A DNA stretch of 14,127 bases. Source: Helicobacteraceae bacterium. GTDB lineage: Bacteria > Campylobacterota > Campylobacteria > Campylobacterales > SZUA-545. Under the pieces are notes generated by a model. The model ran no database searches and had not been told where the DNA came from. It worked only from the letters and a program-made list of their open reading frames with translations. Both the position numbers and the translations under genes were made by a program. The number at the start of each line of letters is the position of its first letter. Within the stretch, counting starts at the first letter, position 1. The DNA lies in contig JAISRI010000103.1 of assembly GCA_031273735.1 (NCBI GenBank), positions 1-14,127 on the forward strand. The letters run 5' to 3'. Below are positions 1 to 6,195 of this stretch, piece by piece.

Positions 1-797
1 ATTTCGCCGAGTTTTAGGATCGTATAGCTTTTTGGATCGATTTCGTCGTATTCGACGTATCCCGTTATGCCGCCAAATCGCATTTTGGTATTTTGTCTGC
101 TTGAAAAGCGCGTTAAATCTTTAAAAGTTACGTCGCTTTTGCCCTCTTTGTATTGCGGCTCGAAGGGTAGTTTAGTAGTAGGCATACCATTGAAATGATT
201 TAAGCGATCCAAGATCGAAAACAGTATCTGCCTTAACTGCGGTTTAGAGGTTAGCAACTTATTATCCGATTTCATTCGTAGCGGCGTAACGAAGCGAAGT
301 TTTATCCTGCTCGTCAAATCTGGAGCTTCAAAACGTTTGGTCTTTACGCCCTCAAGATTAAACGCTCCATTCTCATAGACTATCCGATCGTTACAAACAA
401 TTTTCTCTATATCCAACTTTTGGCGATCGCGTCCTAAGCCGTAAGAGCAAACCATTTCATACAGGGCGTTTAATATGTAGGGAAGTTTTTTGCAGACGCC
501 GCCAAATAGATAAAACGCAAAATTGTAATTATTTTCGCCGATTGGCTTTGAAAAGCGGTAAGGATGATAGTCGTTTTTCTGTATAAAAAACTCGTCGTAG
601 AGGCAGTTGGCGGCGGCTTGACAAGCCGAATCGAATTGTCGATCGTCGTCGGGTTCGCCGCAACGGTATTTTGGATTAACGCACGACGTTCGTTTTAACG
701 CCGCGCCAAACGCCCCGCGCAAAGCCGAACCTAAAAACTCGTGGCTGGGCGCGTTGTCGCCGCGCGCGAACGCCTCTATTCTGATAAAATCAAGCAT
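1..797 (-). CDS. cas6: Cas6-family CRISPR pre-crRNA endoribonuclease (partial, C-terminus beyond the left edge)
   Basis: An open minus-strand frame runs from an ATG at 797-795 off the left edge, giving 265 residues without a stop. It begins MLDFIRIEAF and ends in the window at LKLGE. The text matches the RAMP-type Cas6 family (Pfam CRISPR_Cas6): FLGSALRGAFG at residues 21-31, a cysteine cluster C39-VNPKYR-C46 with C59 and C65, CLYDEFF at 65-71, HPYRF at 78-82, LPYILNALYEM at 105-115 and GLGRDR at 120-125, then VTPLRMK and LTRFSSRQ in the second half. Family members usually continue about 20-30 residues into a glycine-rich segment that is not visible here. The family cuts CRISPR precursor RNA into guide units, mostly in type I and III systems. 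An AAGG Shine-Dalgarno sits 9 nt before the ATG. Neighbouring cas genes or an array would lie left of position 1; no CRISPR repeats occur in this window. Identification rests on recognised motifs, not on a search. Confidence 0.88.
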   Translation of the reverse strand, partial: MLDFIRIEAFARGDNAPSHEFLGSALRGAFGAALKRTSCVNPKYRCGEPDDDRQFDSACQAAANCLYDEFFIQKNDYHPYRFSKPIGENNYNFAFYLFGGVCKKLPYILNALYEMVCSYGLGRDRQKLDIEKIVCNDRIVYENGAFNLEGVKTKRFEAPDLTSRIKLRFVTPLRMKSDNKLLTSKPQLRQILFSILDRLNHFNGMPTTKLPFEPQYKEGKSDVTFKDLTRFSSRQNTKMRFGGITGYVEYDEIDPKSYTILKLGE

Positions 798-869
798 TTA
801 ATGCGACCTTATTTGTTTAGAATCAAGTGGTCGAAACGATAGCGCAATATATCTTAAAAGGCAAAGAGA

Positions 870-1289
870 ATGAAAGCGTTTAACGAGGGCTGGCTAAGAG
901 TAATCGACGCCAATCTAAACCGACTAAGAGAGGCGATTAGGGTCGTAGAGGATCTGTGTCGTTACGTTTTTGACGACGCGGCGATCGCCAAGCCGTTAAA
1001 AACGCTTAGGCATAAGGCGCGAAGCGCTCTATACGATAAATGCTTGAAAAGCCGCGATAGCGACGCGGACGTTTTACGCCCTACCCTACCCCAAGAAAAC
1101 GCGCGAAACGGCGCGAAATCGATCTTTATCGCCAATTTCAAACGCGCGCAAGAATCGGCGCGGGTTTTAGAGGAGGCGTTAAAGATCGACGATCCGCAAG
1201 AATCCGAGCTTTTTAAATCGATCCGCTACGAGCTTTACTATTTGGAAAAACTGACGCTGGAAAAATATGCGGGCGAATTAACCGTTTGA
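870..1289 (+). CDS. ThiD2-like protein (often annotated thiamine-phosphate pyrophosphorylase)
   Basis: A 139-residue soluble, mostly helical protein. The N-terminal stretch RVIDANLNRLREAIRVVEDL (residues 10-29) followed by YVFDD and LRHKARSALY is typical of the short proteins that Campylobacterota annotations call thiamine-phosphate pyrophosphorylase. In other bacteria the same domain (ThiD2) is fused to the N-terminus of ThiE and has been described as a hydroxymethylpyrimidine-phosphate kinase of thiamine synthesis. The second half has NFKRAQESARVLEEALK at about 88-104, an internal echo of the first motif. No ThiE barrel is present, so pyrophosphorylase activity is unlikely. The start is supported by an AAAGGCAAAGAGA purine-rich leader. 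The gene is divergent from cas6 with a 72-nt gap and convergent with the tRNA gene, whose 3' end lies 10 nt past its stop. The family call is firm; the biochemical role is inferred from the family. Confidence 0.8.
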   Translation: MKAFNEGWLRVIDANLNRLREAIRVVEDLCRYVFDDAAIAKPLKTLRHKARSALYDKCLKSRDSDADVLRPTLPQENARNGAKSIFIANFKRAQESARVLEEALKIDDPQESELFKSIRYELYYLEKLTLEKYAGELTV

Positions 1290-1299
1290 TAGTCAAAAG

Positions 1300-1374
1300 T
1301 GGCTCCGGATGCTGGATTCGAACCAGCGACCAAGCGATTAACAGTCGCCTACTCTACCGCTGAGCTAATCCGGA
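1300..1374 (-). tRNA. tRNA-Asn (anticodon GUU), CCA encoded
   Basis: The minus strand folds into a complete cloverleaf of 75 nt. The acceptor stem TCCGGAT pairs with ATCCGGA over 7 bp, followed by discriminator G and an encoded CCA (1302-1300). The D arm is GCTC/GAGT, the anticodon stem GGCGA/TCGCT has one G-U pair, and the anticodon loop CTGTTAA gives GTT, read as asparagine. The T arm GCTGG-TTCGAAT-CCAGC is perfect. The gene is a singleton in this window, with a strong promoter immediately upstream, and ends 10 nt from the stop codon of the convergent ThiD2-like gene. Confidence 0.98.
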
Positions 1375-1390
1375 ACGTTTGAAGGGCGAA

Positions 1391-1419
1391 ATAATACCCG
1401 CAAAAAGATTAAATGTCAA
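1391..1419 (-). promoter_or_regulatory. Sigma70 promoter of the tRNA-Asn gene
   Basis: On the minus strand, TTGACA (1419-1414) is separated by exactly 17 nt from TATTAT (1396-1391). The -35 box is a perfect consensus match and the -10 box matches five of six positions. The predicted start of transcription is about 1384, roughly 10 nt before the mature tRNA 5' end at 1374. A full -35 box is notable because Campylobacterota promoters often lack a conserved one. Confidence 0.82.
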
Positions 1420-1491
1420 TTAAAATCCGTAAAAAGCGTCCAAAAACTTATGATTTAGTCGATTTATCCCAACGTCAAACAAGGTAGGGCA

Positions 1492-1824
1492 ATGCACGGC
1501 TTTAGACTTTCGATCGACAGAGCGCTTTTTCGTAAAAGATTTACGGAAGCTCTGATGGCTTCCGCTCGCTTACAAACGCCAATCACTCTTTTTTACGACG
1601 TTAACGACGGTTCTTTTGATTACGCGAACGCGCCTTTTGTAAGTCGCGATCTATTGCCTGTCGTAGAGATTGACGCCAATAAAACGCGCCATAATCTACC
1701 TATGGACAATCCCAAAAAGCTAGAAAGCATTTTAAAATCCTCCGAAGAGAAGATTATAGAGCGAATGCTTCCAGAGCTGATCGAACGGCTAGCCCCGATC
1801 GTGGCGGCGCGGCAAAACGCGTAG
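1492..1824 (+). CDS. Unrecognised 110-residue protein
   Basis: I do not recognise this protein. It is soluble, with no signal peptide or membrane segment. The first half contains a beta-rich stretch (TPITLFYDVNDGSFDYANAP, about residues 29-48) and a VVEID strand near 57-61. The second half is helical and charged (LESILKSSEEKIIERMLPEL at about 77-96), ending in alanine-rich residues. The ATG follows an AAGGTAGGG purine stretch at good Shine-Dalgarno distance, and a TATGAT box lies about 40 nt upstream of the start. The base usage (GATCG words, GCG alanine) resembles the neighbouring genes, so recent transfer is not indicated. It stands alone between the tRNA promoter and the Rpn-like fragment. 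An antisense open frame over 1620-1829 looks like a shadow: it is serine- and arginine-rich and has no ribosome binding site. Confidence 0.65.
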   Translation: MHGFRLSIDRALFRKRFTEALMASARLQTPITLFYDVNDGSFDYANAPFVSRDLLPVVEIDANKTRHNLPMDNPKKLESILKSSEEKIIERMLPELIERLAPIVAARQNA

Positions 1825-1871
1825 CGCAACGCAAACGGCGAAACTTGCGGCTTATGATCGACGCATTTGCA

Positions 1872-2090
1872 CTATAACGCCTTGATTTTATCTAAAGATA
1901 AACCCGTCGCTTTGGCGATTAGATCGAACGGCGCACCCGCATGTTTAAAGTTTCTTACGATCTCTTCGATAGCTTCCGTTCGTCCGCGCTTTTTTCCCAA
2001 CCGAACGCTTAACGCCCGCGCATACTCAAATTTATTGATTTCGTCCATTTTTGCCCATCGAGACATTTCGTCGGCTATCGTTTTATCCAT
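1872..2090 (-). CDS. Short Rpn/PD-(D/E)XK transposase-like tail protein, possible gene remnant
   Basis: The frame is open from 2120, but the best start is the internal ATG at 2090-2088: it has GGAGG (2103-2099) 8 nt upstream, while the ATG at 2120 directly follows an in-frame TAA and has no clear ribosome binding site. The product from 2090 is 72 residues. Its end, HAGAPFDLIAKATGLSLDKI, is the small helix-turn-helix-like tail that closes many Rpn-family (recombination-promoting nuclease, PD-(D/E)XK transposase-like) proteins, here preceded by the charged GKKRGRTEAIEEIVRNF. The nuclease domain itself is absent. It may be the remnant of a decayed full-length gene, or a short protein expressed by itself, as the good ribosome site would allow. 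It ends 47 nt from the convergent 110-residue gene. Confidence 0.55.
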   Translation of the reverse strand: MDKTIADEMSRWAKMDEINKFEYARALSVRLGKKRGRTEAIEEIVRNFKHAGAPFDLIAKATGLSLDKIKAL

Positions 2091-2179
2091 TTTAACCGCC
2101 TCCAAATTGTTTATCGCCATTTATAACAGATTTCTCAAGCGTCTAAACTTGCCTGTATCAAAAAGCGGCGGCGTTTTAA

Positions 2180-3229
2180 TTAGATTTTCGTTCGCGGGAT
2201 TTTTCTAAGGGCGTTAAGCGTTCGTTTTTTTAGCTCCTCGCCTAATTGCGCGCCGTAAAAGCCCTCTTTCATCAGATCGACGGGGTAAATGCCAAAATCA
2301 AGTTTTTCGTTATAAAACCTATGCCGCTCCAAGCGAAAAATAGCCGATCCCTCCCACTCTTTGAGCGCAGACTTTAACGCCAAAGCGCACAAAAACCGCT
2401 CGCTAACGCGCTTTGGCGGCGAAGGGCGACTAGCTCTTTTGATCTCGCCAAAAAGCGAAAAAACCCTTCTTTTGCTATGCCAAAAACAGCCTAGCGCGTA
2501 ATATAATGGCGCTCGTTTGACCCAACGAAAAAGCTCCAAAGTCGCGTCGTCGTATCCAAAAAGTCGCTTCGACGCTCCAAGTTTTAGCAGATAATAAAAC
2601 CCTTTGACGCGAAAAGGCGCGTTCGATATTTTTTGCAGCTCGCTTCTGATCCGATCGGCGCTTAGATCGTTAAGCTCGATCGCATTGCACAGCGCGATCG
2701 TTTCCGTCGCGATTTTAAAGTTAAGCTGCGCGGCAAAACGCGCCGCCCGCAAAACGCGCAAGCTATCTTCCGCAAAAGCGCGATCGTCGATATGCCGCAA
2801 AACCTTCGCCTCTAAATCGCCCCTGCCCTTATGAAAATCCGATAGATCGCCGTTAAATATATCGATCATAAGAGCGTTGATCGTAAAATCCCTGCGGCGG
2901 CTCGCCTCTTTTGGATCGTTCTGCCAAGCGACTTCAAAGGCTTTATGCCCCCGCCCGATTTTGCGTTCGCTACGCGGAAGCGATAGATCGAACGCGCCCA
3001 ATTTATAAACAAAATAGCTTTTCCCCACGCCGATCGCGCCCAACGTTTTCATAAGATGGTCGAAACGATCGGGCAAAATATCGTAAATCTCGATATCTAT
3101 GTCGGTAATCTCGCGCCCCAAAAGAAAATCCCGCGCCGCGCCGCCCACAAAATAAGCGCGACTCGTATGCGCTCGTAGCGCCGTTTGGATTTTGACAAAA
3201 TCGGCGCGAAAGCGTTCGGGCAGTATCAC
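2180..3229 (-). CDS. cca: CCA tRNA nucleotidyltransferase / poly(A) polymerase family
   Basis: A 349-residue class II nucleotidyltransferase that adds or repairs the 3' CCA of tRNAs in the cytoplasm. Visible motifs are GGAARD at residues 29-34, the metal-binding pair D43-I-D45, a probable third carboxylate in FDLSLPR (D81), the RRRDFTINA signature at 111-119, and the RNA-binding/head motif LRVLRAARFAAQL near 157-169. The C-terminal half is helical and diverged, slightly shorter than in many bacterial CCA enzymes. The start is GTG (3229-3227), which overlaps the TGA stop of the upstream CiaD-like gene by 3 bases within GTGA, indicating translational coupling. A split into CC-adding and A-adding enzymes, known in a few lineages, cannot be excluded from sequence alone. 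Confidence 0.93.
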   Translation of the reverse strand: MILPERFRADFVKIQTALRAHTSRAYFVGGAARDFLLGREITDIDIEIYDILPDRFDHLMKTLGAIGVGKSYFVYKLGAFDLSLPRSERKIGRGHKAFEVAWQNDPKEASRRRDFTINALMIDIFNGDLSDFHKGRGDLEAKVLRHIDDRAFAEDSLRVLRAARFAAQLNFKIATETIALCNAIELNDLSADRIRSELQKISNAPFRVKGFYYLLKLGASKRLFGYDDATLELFRWVKRAPLYYALGCFWHSKRRVFSLFGEIKRASRPSPPKRVSERFLCALALKSALKEWEGSAIFRLERHRFYNEKLDFGIYPVDLMKEGFYGAQLGEELKKRTLNALRKIPRTKI

Positions 3230-3597
3230 TTTTTCTCTAGCTCGTCCAAACGCTCTTCGATCGCGCTCAAAAGATATTCTAAAAAGTTCAACGTTAGATC
3301 GATCTTTGCCTCTACGGCGCGGTTATTTGGCGATTGAAAACCCTCGAAAAGCGTCAGAAGCCGCTCTTTTAACGCGGCTAAAAACCTCTCTTCGTCGTCG
3401 CGACTCTCTTTAGTCGTTTCTTTGGCTTCATTTTGCGCGATTGGCTTTGGCTCCGCGATCGGCTCTTTTGGCGCGGCTAGCTCCTCTCGCGGCGCGATTG
3501 GCCCAATTTGTTCGATCGGAGTTTGCTCGACAATGGCGACTTCTTGCTCCTCTTGTATATCCGCCAGCGCGGAAAGAACCATCTCTTTTAAGTCCAT
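3226..3597 (-). CDS. ciaD: CiaD/Cj0788-like small acidic protein
   Basis: The preferred start is the ATG at 3597-3595 (MDLKEMVLSAL), because AGAAAGG lies just upstream and overlaps the preceding stop; the frame is open 14 codons further, but no ribosome site supports that. The 123-residue product has an acidic N-terminal helix, a proline- and glutamate-rich linker (about residues 25-65), and a conserved-looking C-terminal part with DDEERFLAALKERLLTLFEG, then LTLNFLEYLLSAIEERLDEL. That C-terminal pattern and the position directly before cca match Campylobacter Cj0788, named CiaD after its role as a secreted invasion factor, although homologues are spread through non-pathogenic Campylobacterota. 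A housekeeping role is therefore plausible here. There is no signal peptide. Older annotations mislabel the family as 2-oxoglutarate:acceptor oxidoreductase; nothing in the sequence supports that. The symbol is by similarity only. Confidence 0.7.
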   Translation of the reverse strand: MDLKEMVLSALADIQEEQEVAIVEQTPIEQIGPIAPREELAAPKEPIAEPKPIAQNEAKETTKESRDDEERFLAALKERLLTLFEGFQSPNNRAVEAKIDLTLNFLEYLLSAIEERLDELEKK

Positions 3598-3607
3598 AAT
3601 AACCTTT

Positions 3608-3853
3608 CTAAAACGCCAGCCACCGCTCGAACTCGGCAAACTCCAAAGGCGAGTCCATTTTTATAAAAAACTCTTTCATTTGAAGATTAACGCCCTCGAA
3701 CTTACGCCGAACGCCGCTTAGGCGTATTAACGCGAGCCGCGCCTCGATATTTTCAGGATCCTCGGCGAGAATATCGCGATAGATCTCTATCGCCTCGTTT
3801 TTTAGCCCTTGCAACTCGTATATCGAAGCCAACGTCAGCGTCTTAGTCGCCAT
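3608..3853 (-). CDS. Small TPR protein (Cj0787-like)
   Basis: An 81-residue protein with one tetratricopeptide unit: ASIYELQGLKNEAIEIYRDI at residues 9-28, then LAEDPENIEARLALIRL at 29-45. The remainder is helical, ending FAEFERWLAF. It is the first gene of the leftward run with the CiaD-like gene (10 nt gap) and cca. The equivalent gene occupies the same place in Campylobacter (near Cj0787), which supports a real gene despite its size. The ATG has AAGGG 6-7 nt upstream. The role is unknown; a single TPR unit suggests protein-protein contact, perhaps with the CiaD-like partner, but this is inference. Confidence 0.8.
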   Translation of the reverse strand: MATKTLTLASIYELQGLKNEAIEIYRDILAEDPENIEARLALIRLSGVRRKFEGVNLQMKEFFIKMDSPLEFAEFERWLAF

Positions 3854-4013
3854 TTCAGCCCTTACGGATCAAATAGATGTAGGTTTGCAAACCATCGCGC
3901 AATTTTAGCGCTAATGTTTCTAAACGTTTTAGCCCCGTCGCCGCAAACGACCTCCGTCCCAAAAATCCGCGACCGTCGCCATTCCCCCGCGCAACGCAAA
4001 ATACGCGCTTATA
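3854..4013 (-). promoter_or_regulatory. Gap between def and the TPR-ciaD-cca genes
   Basis: This 160-nt stretch shows no strong terminator after def and no clear gene. On the minus strand a GCTAAAAT box (about 3896-3903) could serve as the -10 element for the TPR-ciaD-cca operon, without an obvious -35 box. More than one reading frame stays open for 40-50 codons on the minus strand. They lack a convincing start and ribosome site, so I do not call a gene. Transcription from def could run through into the TPR gene. Confidence 0.3.
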
Positions 4014-4529
4014 TTAGCCGTTTTCTTTCATCGCTTTACGCCGCTCTTTTTCAAACTTTTTGCGTTTCAAAAGCGGCAGGCGATCGATAAATAATTTCCC
4101 GTCGAGATGATCCATCTCGTGTTGAATAGCGATCGCGAACAATCCTTCGGCTTCGATCTCAAAATATTCGCCTTTGCGATCCTGATATTCTAGCGTTACG
4201 CTCGCGAAACGCTCGATCTCTTCCGTGTATTCAGGAATGCTTAGGCAACCTTCGTTCCATAAGATCGCGCCTTCGCTTTTAACGATTTTCGGATTGATAA
4301 TTTCCAATAGGTTTTCTGGAAGTTGCGCGCCCTCTTCATTTGGCGTATTAACTATAAAAGCGCGGACTGGCTCGCCTACTTGTATAGCCGCTAAACCTAC
4401 GCCGTTGCGCTCCAACATAGCGATATTCATATCGTCTAAAAGCGTATCTAGCCAACTATCGAACTTTTCGACGTTTACGCTTACCTGCCGCAACCTTCGA
4501 TCGGGATATAAGATTACCGTTCTAGCCAC
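4014..4529 (-). CDS. def: Peptide deformylase
   Basis: A 171-residue metalloenzyme that removes the formyl group from the N-terminal methionine of new proteins. All three family motifs are intact: GVGLAAIQ at residues 43-50, EGCLS at 93-97 with metal ligand C95, and QHEMDH at 136-141 with ligands H137 and H141 and catalytic E138. The start is GTG (4529-4527), lying 8 nt inside the end of the upstream GGDEF gene; this fits the usual N-terminus ending in YPDRRLR. It is the last gene of the tig-clpP-GGDEF-def run. The lysine/arginine-rich C-terminal helix (about 155-168) is common for the family. No clear terminator follows in the 160 nt before the next gene. Confidence 0.96.
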   Translation of the reverse strand: MARTVILYPDRRLRQVSVNVEKFDSWLDTLLDDMNIAMLERNGVGLAAIQVGEPVRAFIVNTPNEEGAQLPENLLEIINPKIVKSEGAILWNEGCLSIPEYTEEIERFASVTLEYQDRKGEYFEIEAEGLFAIAIQHEMDHLDGKLFIDRLPLLKRKKFEKERRKAMKENG

Positions 4530-5562
4530 TGACCTGCTCGCCCTGCGCGGTTGGCGCGACCTCGAATACTTTGCCTTCGTTATCGGCTTTGTTCATAGCG
4601 TCCAGCGCGCGAACCAATGCGGTTTCCGCCTCTTGAGAAACCTCTAACGCGGCGATTCCTATGCAGATTTCGAGTTTAATCTCGTGATCAGCGATAAAAA
4701 AATGCGATCCGCTCGTCATCTCCGCGACGCGCAAAGCGGCGCGCGAGGCGTTTTGCTCGTCTGTGTGCTTTAACAAAATACCAAAGCAACCGTCGCCAAA
4801 ATGCGCCACTACGTCGCTTCGCCTAGAGGTTTTCAAAAATAGTTTGGAGATTGTGCGGTTGATCAATCCCGATTGCTTTTCGTTCTGAATGCGCTCTTTG
4901 ATCTTAGAGCTAAGTTTTGCCAAAAGAAGCGAGCTATGGTGATTAAACTTGCCTATCTGCGCGATCTCCGCGCGAACCTGCTCCATAAGATAGCGCTTAT
5001 TAAATACGCCGTATTGCGAATCGTATATGGTTTCGCCCTTGACGTCCTGAATGATTTTTGCGCTTTTGGAATAAAGATTTTTAATAACGATCGCCTGAGA
5101 GTTTAAGACGCTCGTTAGTTTTTCTAGGTCGTTGTTAAGCGCCAAAGATAAATTTTGCACGGCGCTAGGATTGTTGATTCCCTTCGCCTCCTGCATTCTT
5201 CGCTTGCCAATCAACGTCATCGCGCTGACGTTTTTAAAAAGAGTCGCCACATTTTGCAAAATCTCTTTGAAAATGCCGAAGCCCTCTTGTAGTTGCCGCT
5301 CCATATGCATTCGCTTTTCGTCTTCCGCGTCGCTTTCGCCCTCGATCATATCGTTTGCCGCTTTGCGAAACTCGTATGGCTTATCGTCGAGCATTTTATC
5401 GAAGTAGAGTTGGTAGTAGTTGGGAAGCGGCGGCAAAGCGTCTTTGGCAAGCTCGTCTAAAACGGCTCGCGCAAAACCTTCCAATTCGCTACCGCTATTA
5501 CTAGTACGAGAAGTCGTCGCTTCGTCGCTTGCGCCGATATTGACCCCTTTTCTTAGCAACAC
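4522..5562 (-). CDS. Degenerate GGDEF-domain protein with intact I-site
   Basis: A 346-residue soluble protein. Residues about 28-160 form a helical N-terminal region (PPLPNYYQLYFDKMLDDKPY at 44-63) seen in other Campylobacterota GGDEF proteins. The GGDEF domain follows at about 175-335, recognisable from YDSQYGVFNKRYL (180-192). The signature itself is broken: GGDEF is replaced by G256-D-G-C-F260, and the usual DxD metal site near the domain start reads LAKLSSK. Diguanylate cyclase activity is therefore not expected. The inhibitory-site motif RxxD survives as R247-R-S-D250 at the standard spacing, so the domain could bind cyclic di-GMP as a receptor. The start is GTG at 5562-5560 with GAGGAG about 8 nt upstream; the gene lies 23 nt after clpP and overlaps def by 8 nt. 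Its role in this protein-quality operon is unknown. Confidence 0.85.
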   Translation of the reverse strand: MLLRKGVNIGASDEATTSRTSNSGSELEGFARAVLDELAKDALPPLPNYYQLYFDKMLDDKPYEFRKAANDMIEGESDAEDEKRMHMERQLQEGFGIFKEILQNVATLFKNVSAMTLIGKRRMQEAKGINNPSAVQNLSLALNNDLEKLTSVLNSQAIVIKNLYSKSAKIIQDVKGETIYDSQYGVFNKRYLMEQVRAEIAQIGKFNHHSSLLLAKLSSKIKERIQNEKQSGLINRTISKLFLKTSRRSDVVAHFGDGCFGILLKHTDEQNASRAALRVAEMTSGSHFFIADHEIKLEICIGIAALEVSQEAETALVRALDAMNKADNEGKVFEVAPTAQGEQVSG

Positions 5563-5585
5563 CTCTAAACTCTCCTCGTAAAAAC

Positions 5586-6176
5586 CTACTTCAAACTTTT
5601 CTCGACAACCGCGTCTATTATGCCATAATTTAACGCTTCTTTCGCGCTCATAAAGAAATCGCGATCGGTGTCGCTTTGGATCGTCTTCAGCGGTTTGCCC
5701 GTATTTTGCGCCAAAATCTCGTTGATGATCGCCTTGATCCTGATGATCTCTTTTGCCTGTATCTCAATATCGGTAGCTTGCCCTTGCGCCCCGCCAAGCG
5801 GTTGATGGAGCATAATGCGCGAGTTTGGTAGCGCGTGCCTTTTGCCCCTAGCGCCGCAGGAGAGCAAAAACGCGCCCATCGACGCGGCTTGACCAATACA
5901 GATCGTCGCCACGTCGGGCTTGATATACTGCATAGTATCGTAGATCGCCATACCGCTAGTGATCACGCCGCCGGGCGAATTGATGTAAAGATAAATATCC
6001 TTTTCGGGATCTTCGGCTTCCAAAAACAGAAATTGCGCCACGATCGAACTTGCCACGCCGTCGTCGATCTCGCCGCCAAGCATCACAATCCGATCTTTTA
6101 ACAGACGCGAATAAATGTCGTAGCTTCGCTCGCCGCGCCCCGTTCGCTCTATCACGTATGGAACATAGTAACTCAT
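5586..6176 (-). CDS. clpP: ATP-dependent Clp protease proteolytic subunit
   Basis: A 196-residue serine peptidase of standard length that forms the double-heptamer chamber used by ClpX or ClpA. The catalytic triad is complete: S99 in GQAASMGAFLLS, H124 in MLHQPLGG, and D173 in SDTDRDFF. The N-terminal region VIERTGRGERSYDIYSRLL and the oligomer segment INSPGG are also typical. There is no long propeptide. The ATG start at 6176 is 19 nt after the tig stop, placing it as the second gene of the run. The tig-clpP neighbourhood is widely conserved. No clpX is seen in this window. Confidence 0.98.
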   Translation of the reverse strand: MSYYVPYVIERTGRGERSYDIYSRLLKDRIVMLGGEIDDGVASSIVAQFLFLEAEDPEKDIYLYINSPGGVITSGMAIYDTMQYIKPDVATICIGQAASMGAFLLSCGARGKRHALPNSRIMLHQPLGGAQGQATDIEIQAKEIIRIKAIINEILAQNTGKPLKTIQSDTDRDFFMSAKEALNYGIIDAVVEKSLK

Positions 6177-6195
6177 TTCCGTCCTTTACGATAAA

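Noticed and set aside
1867..2208. 113-codon plus-strand frame over the Rpn-like ORF and the end of cca
   Set aside because: Antisense shadow: low-charge, serine- and isoleucine-rich text, and no start signal.
3854..4013. Open minus-strand frames between def and the TPR gene (one ending LQTYIYLIRKG, one ending ANLHLFDP)
   Set aside because: More than one frame is open, none has a convincing start or ribosome site, and no family is recognised.
3809..4090. 93-codon plus-strand frame over the TPR-def gap
   Set aside because: Overlaps the ends of two well supported minus-strand genes, serine/arginine-rich, with no ribosome site.
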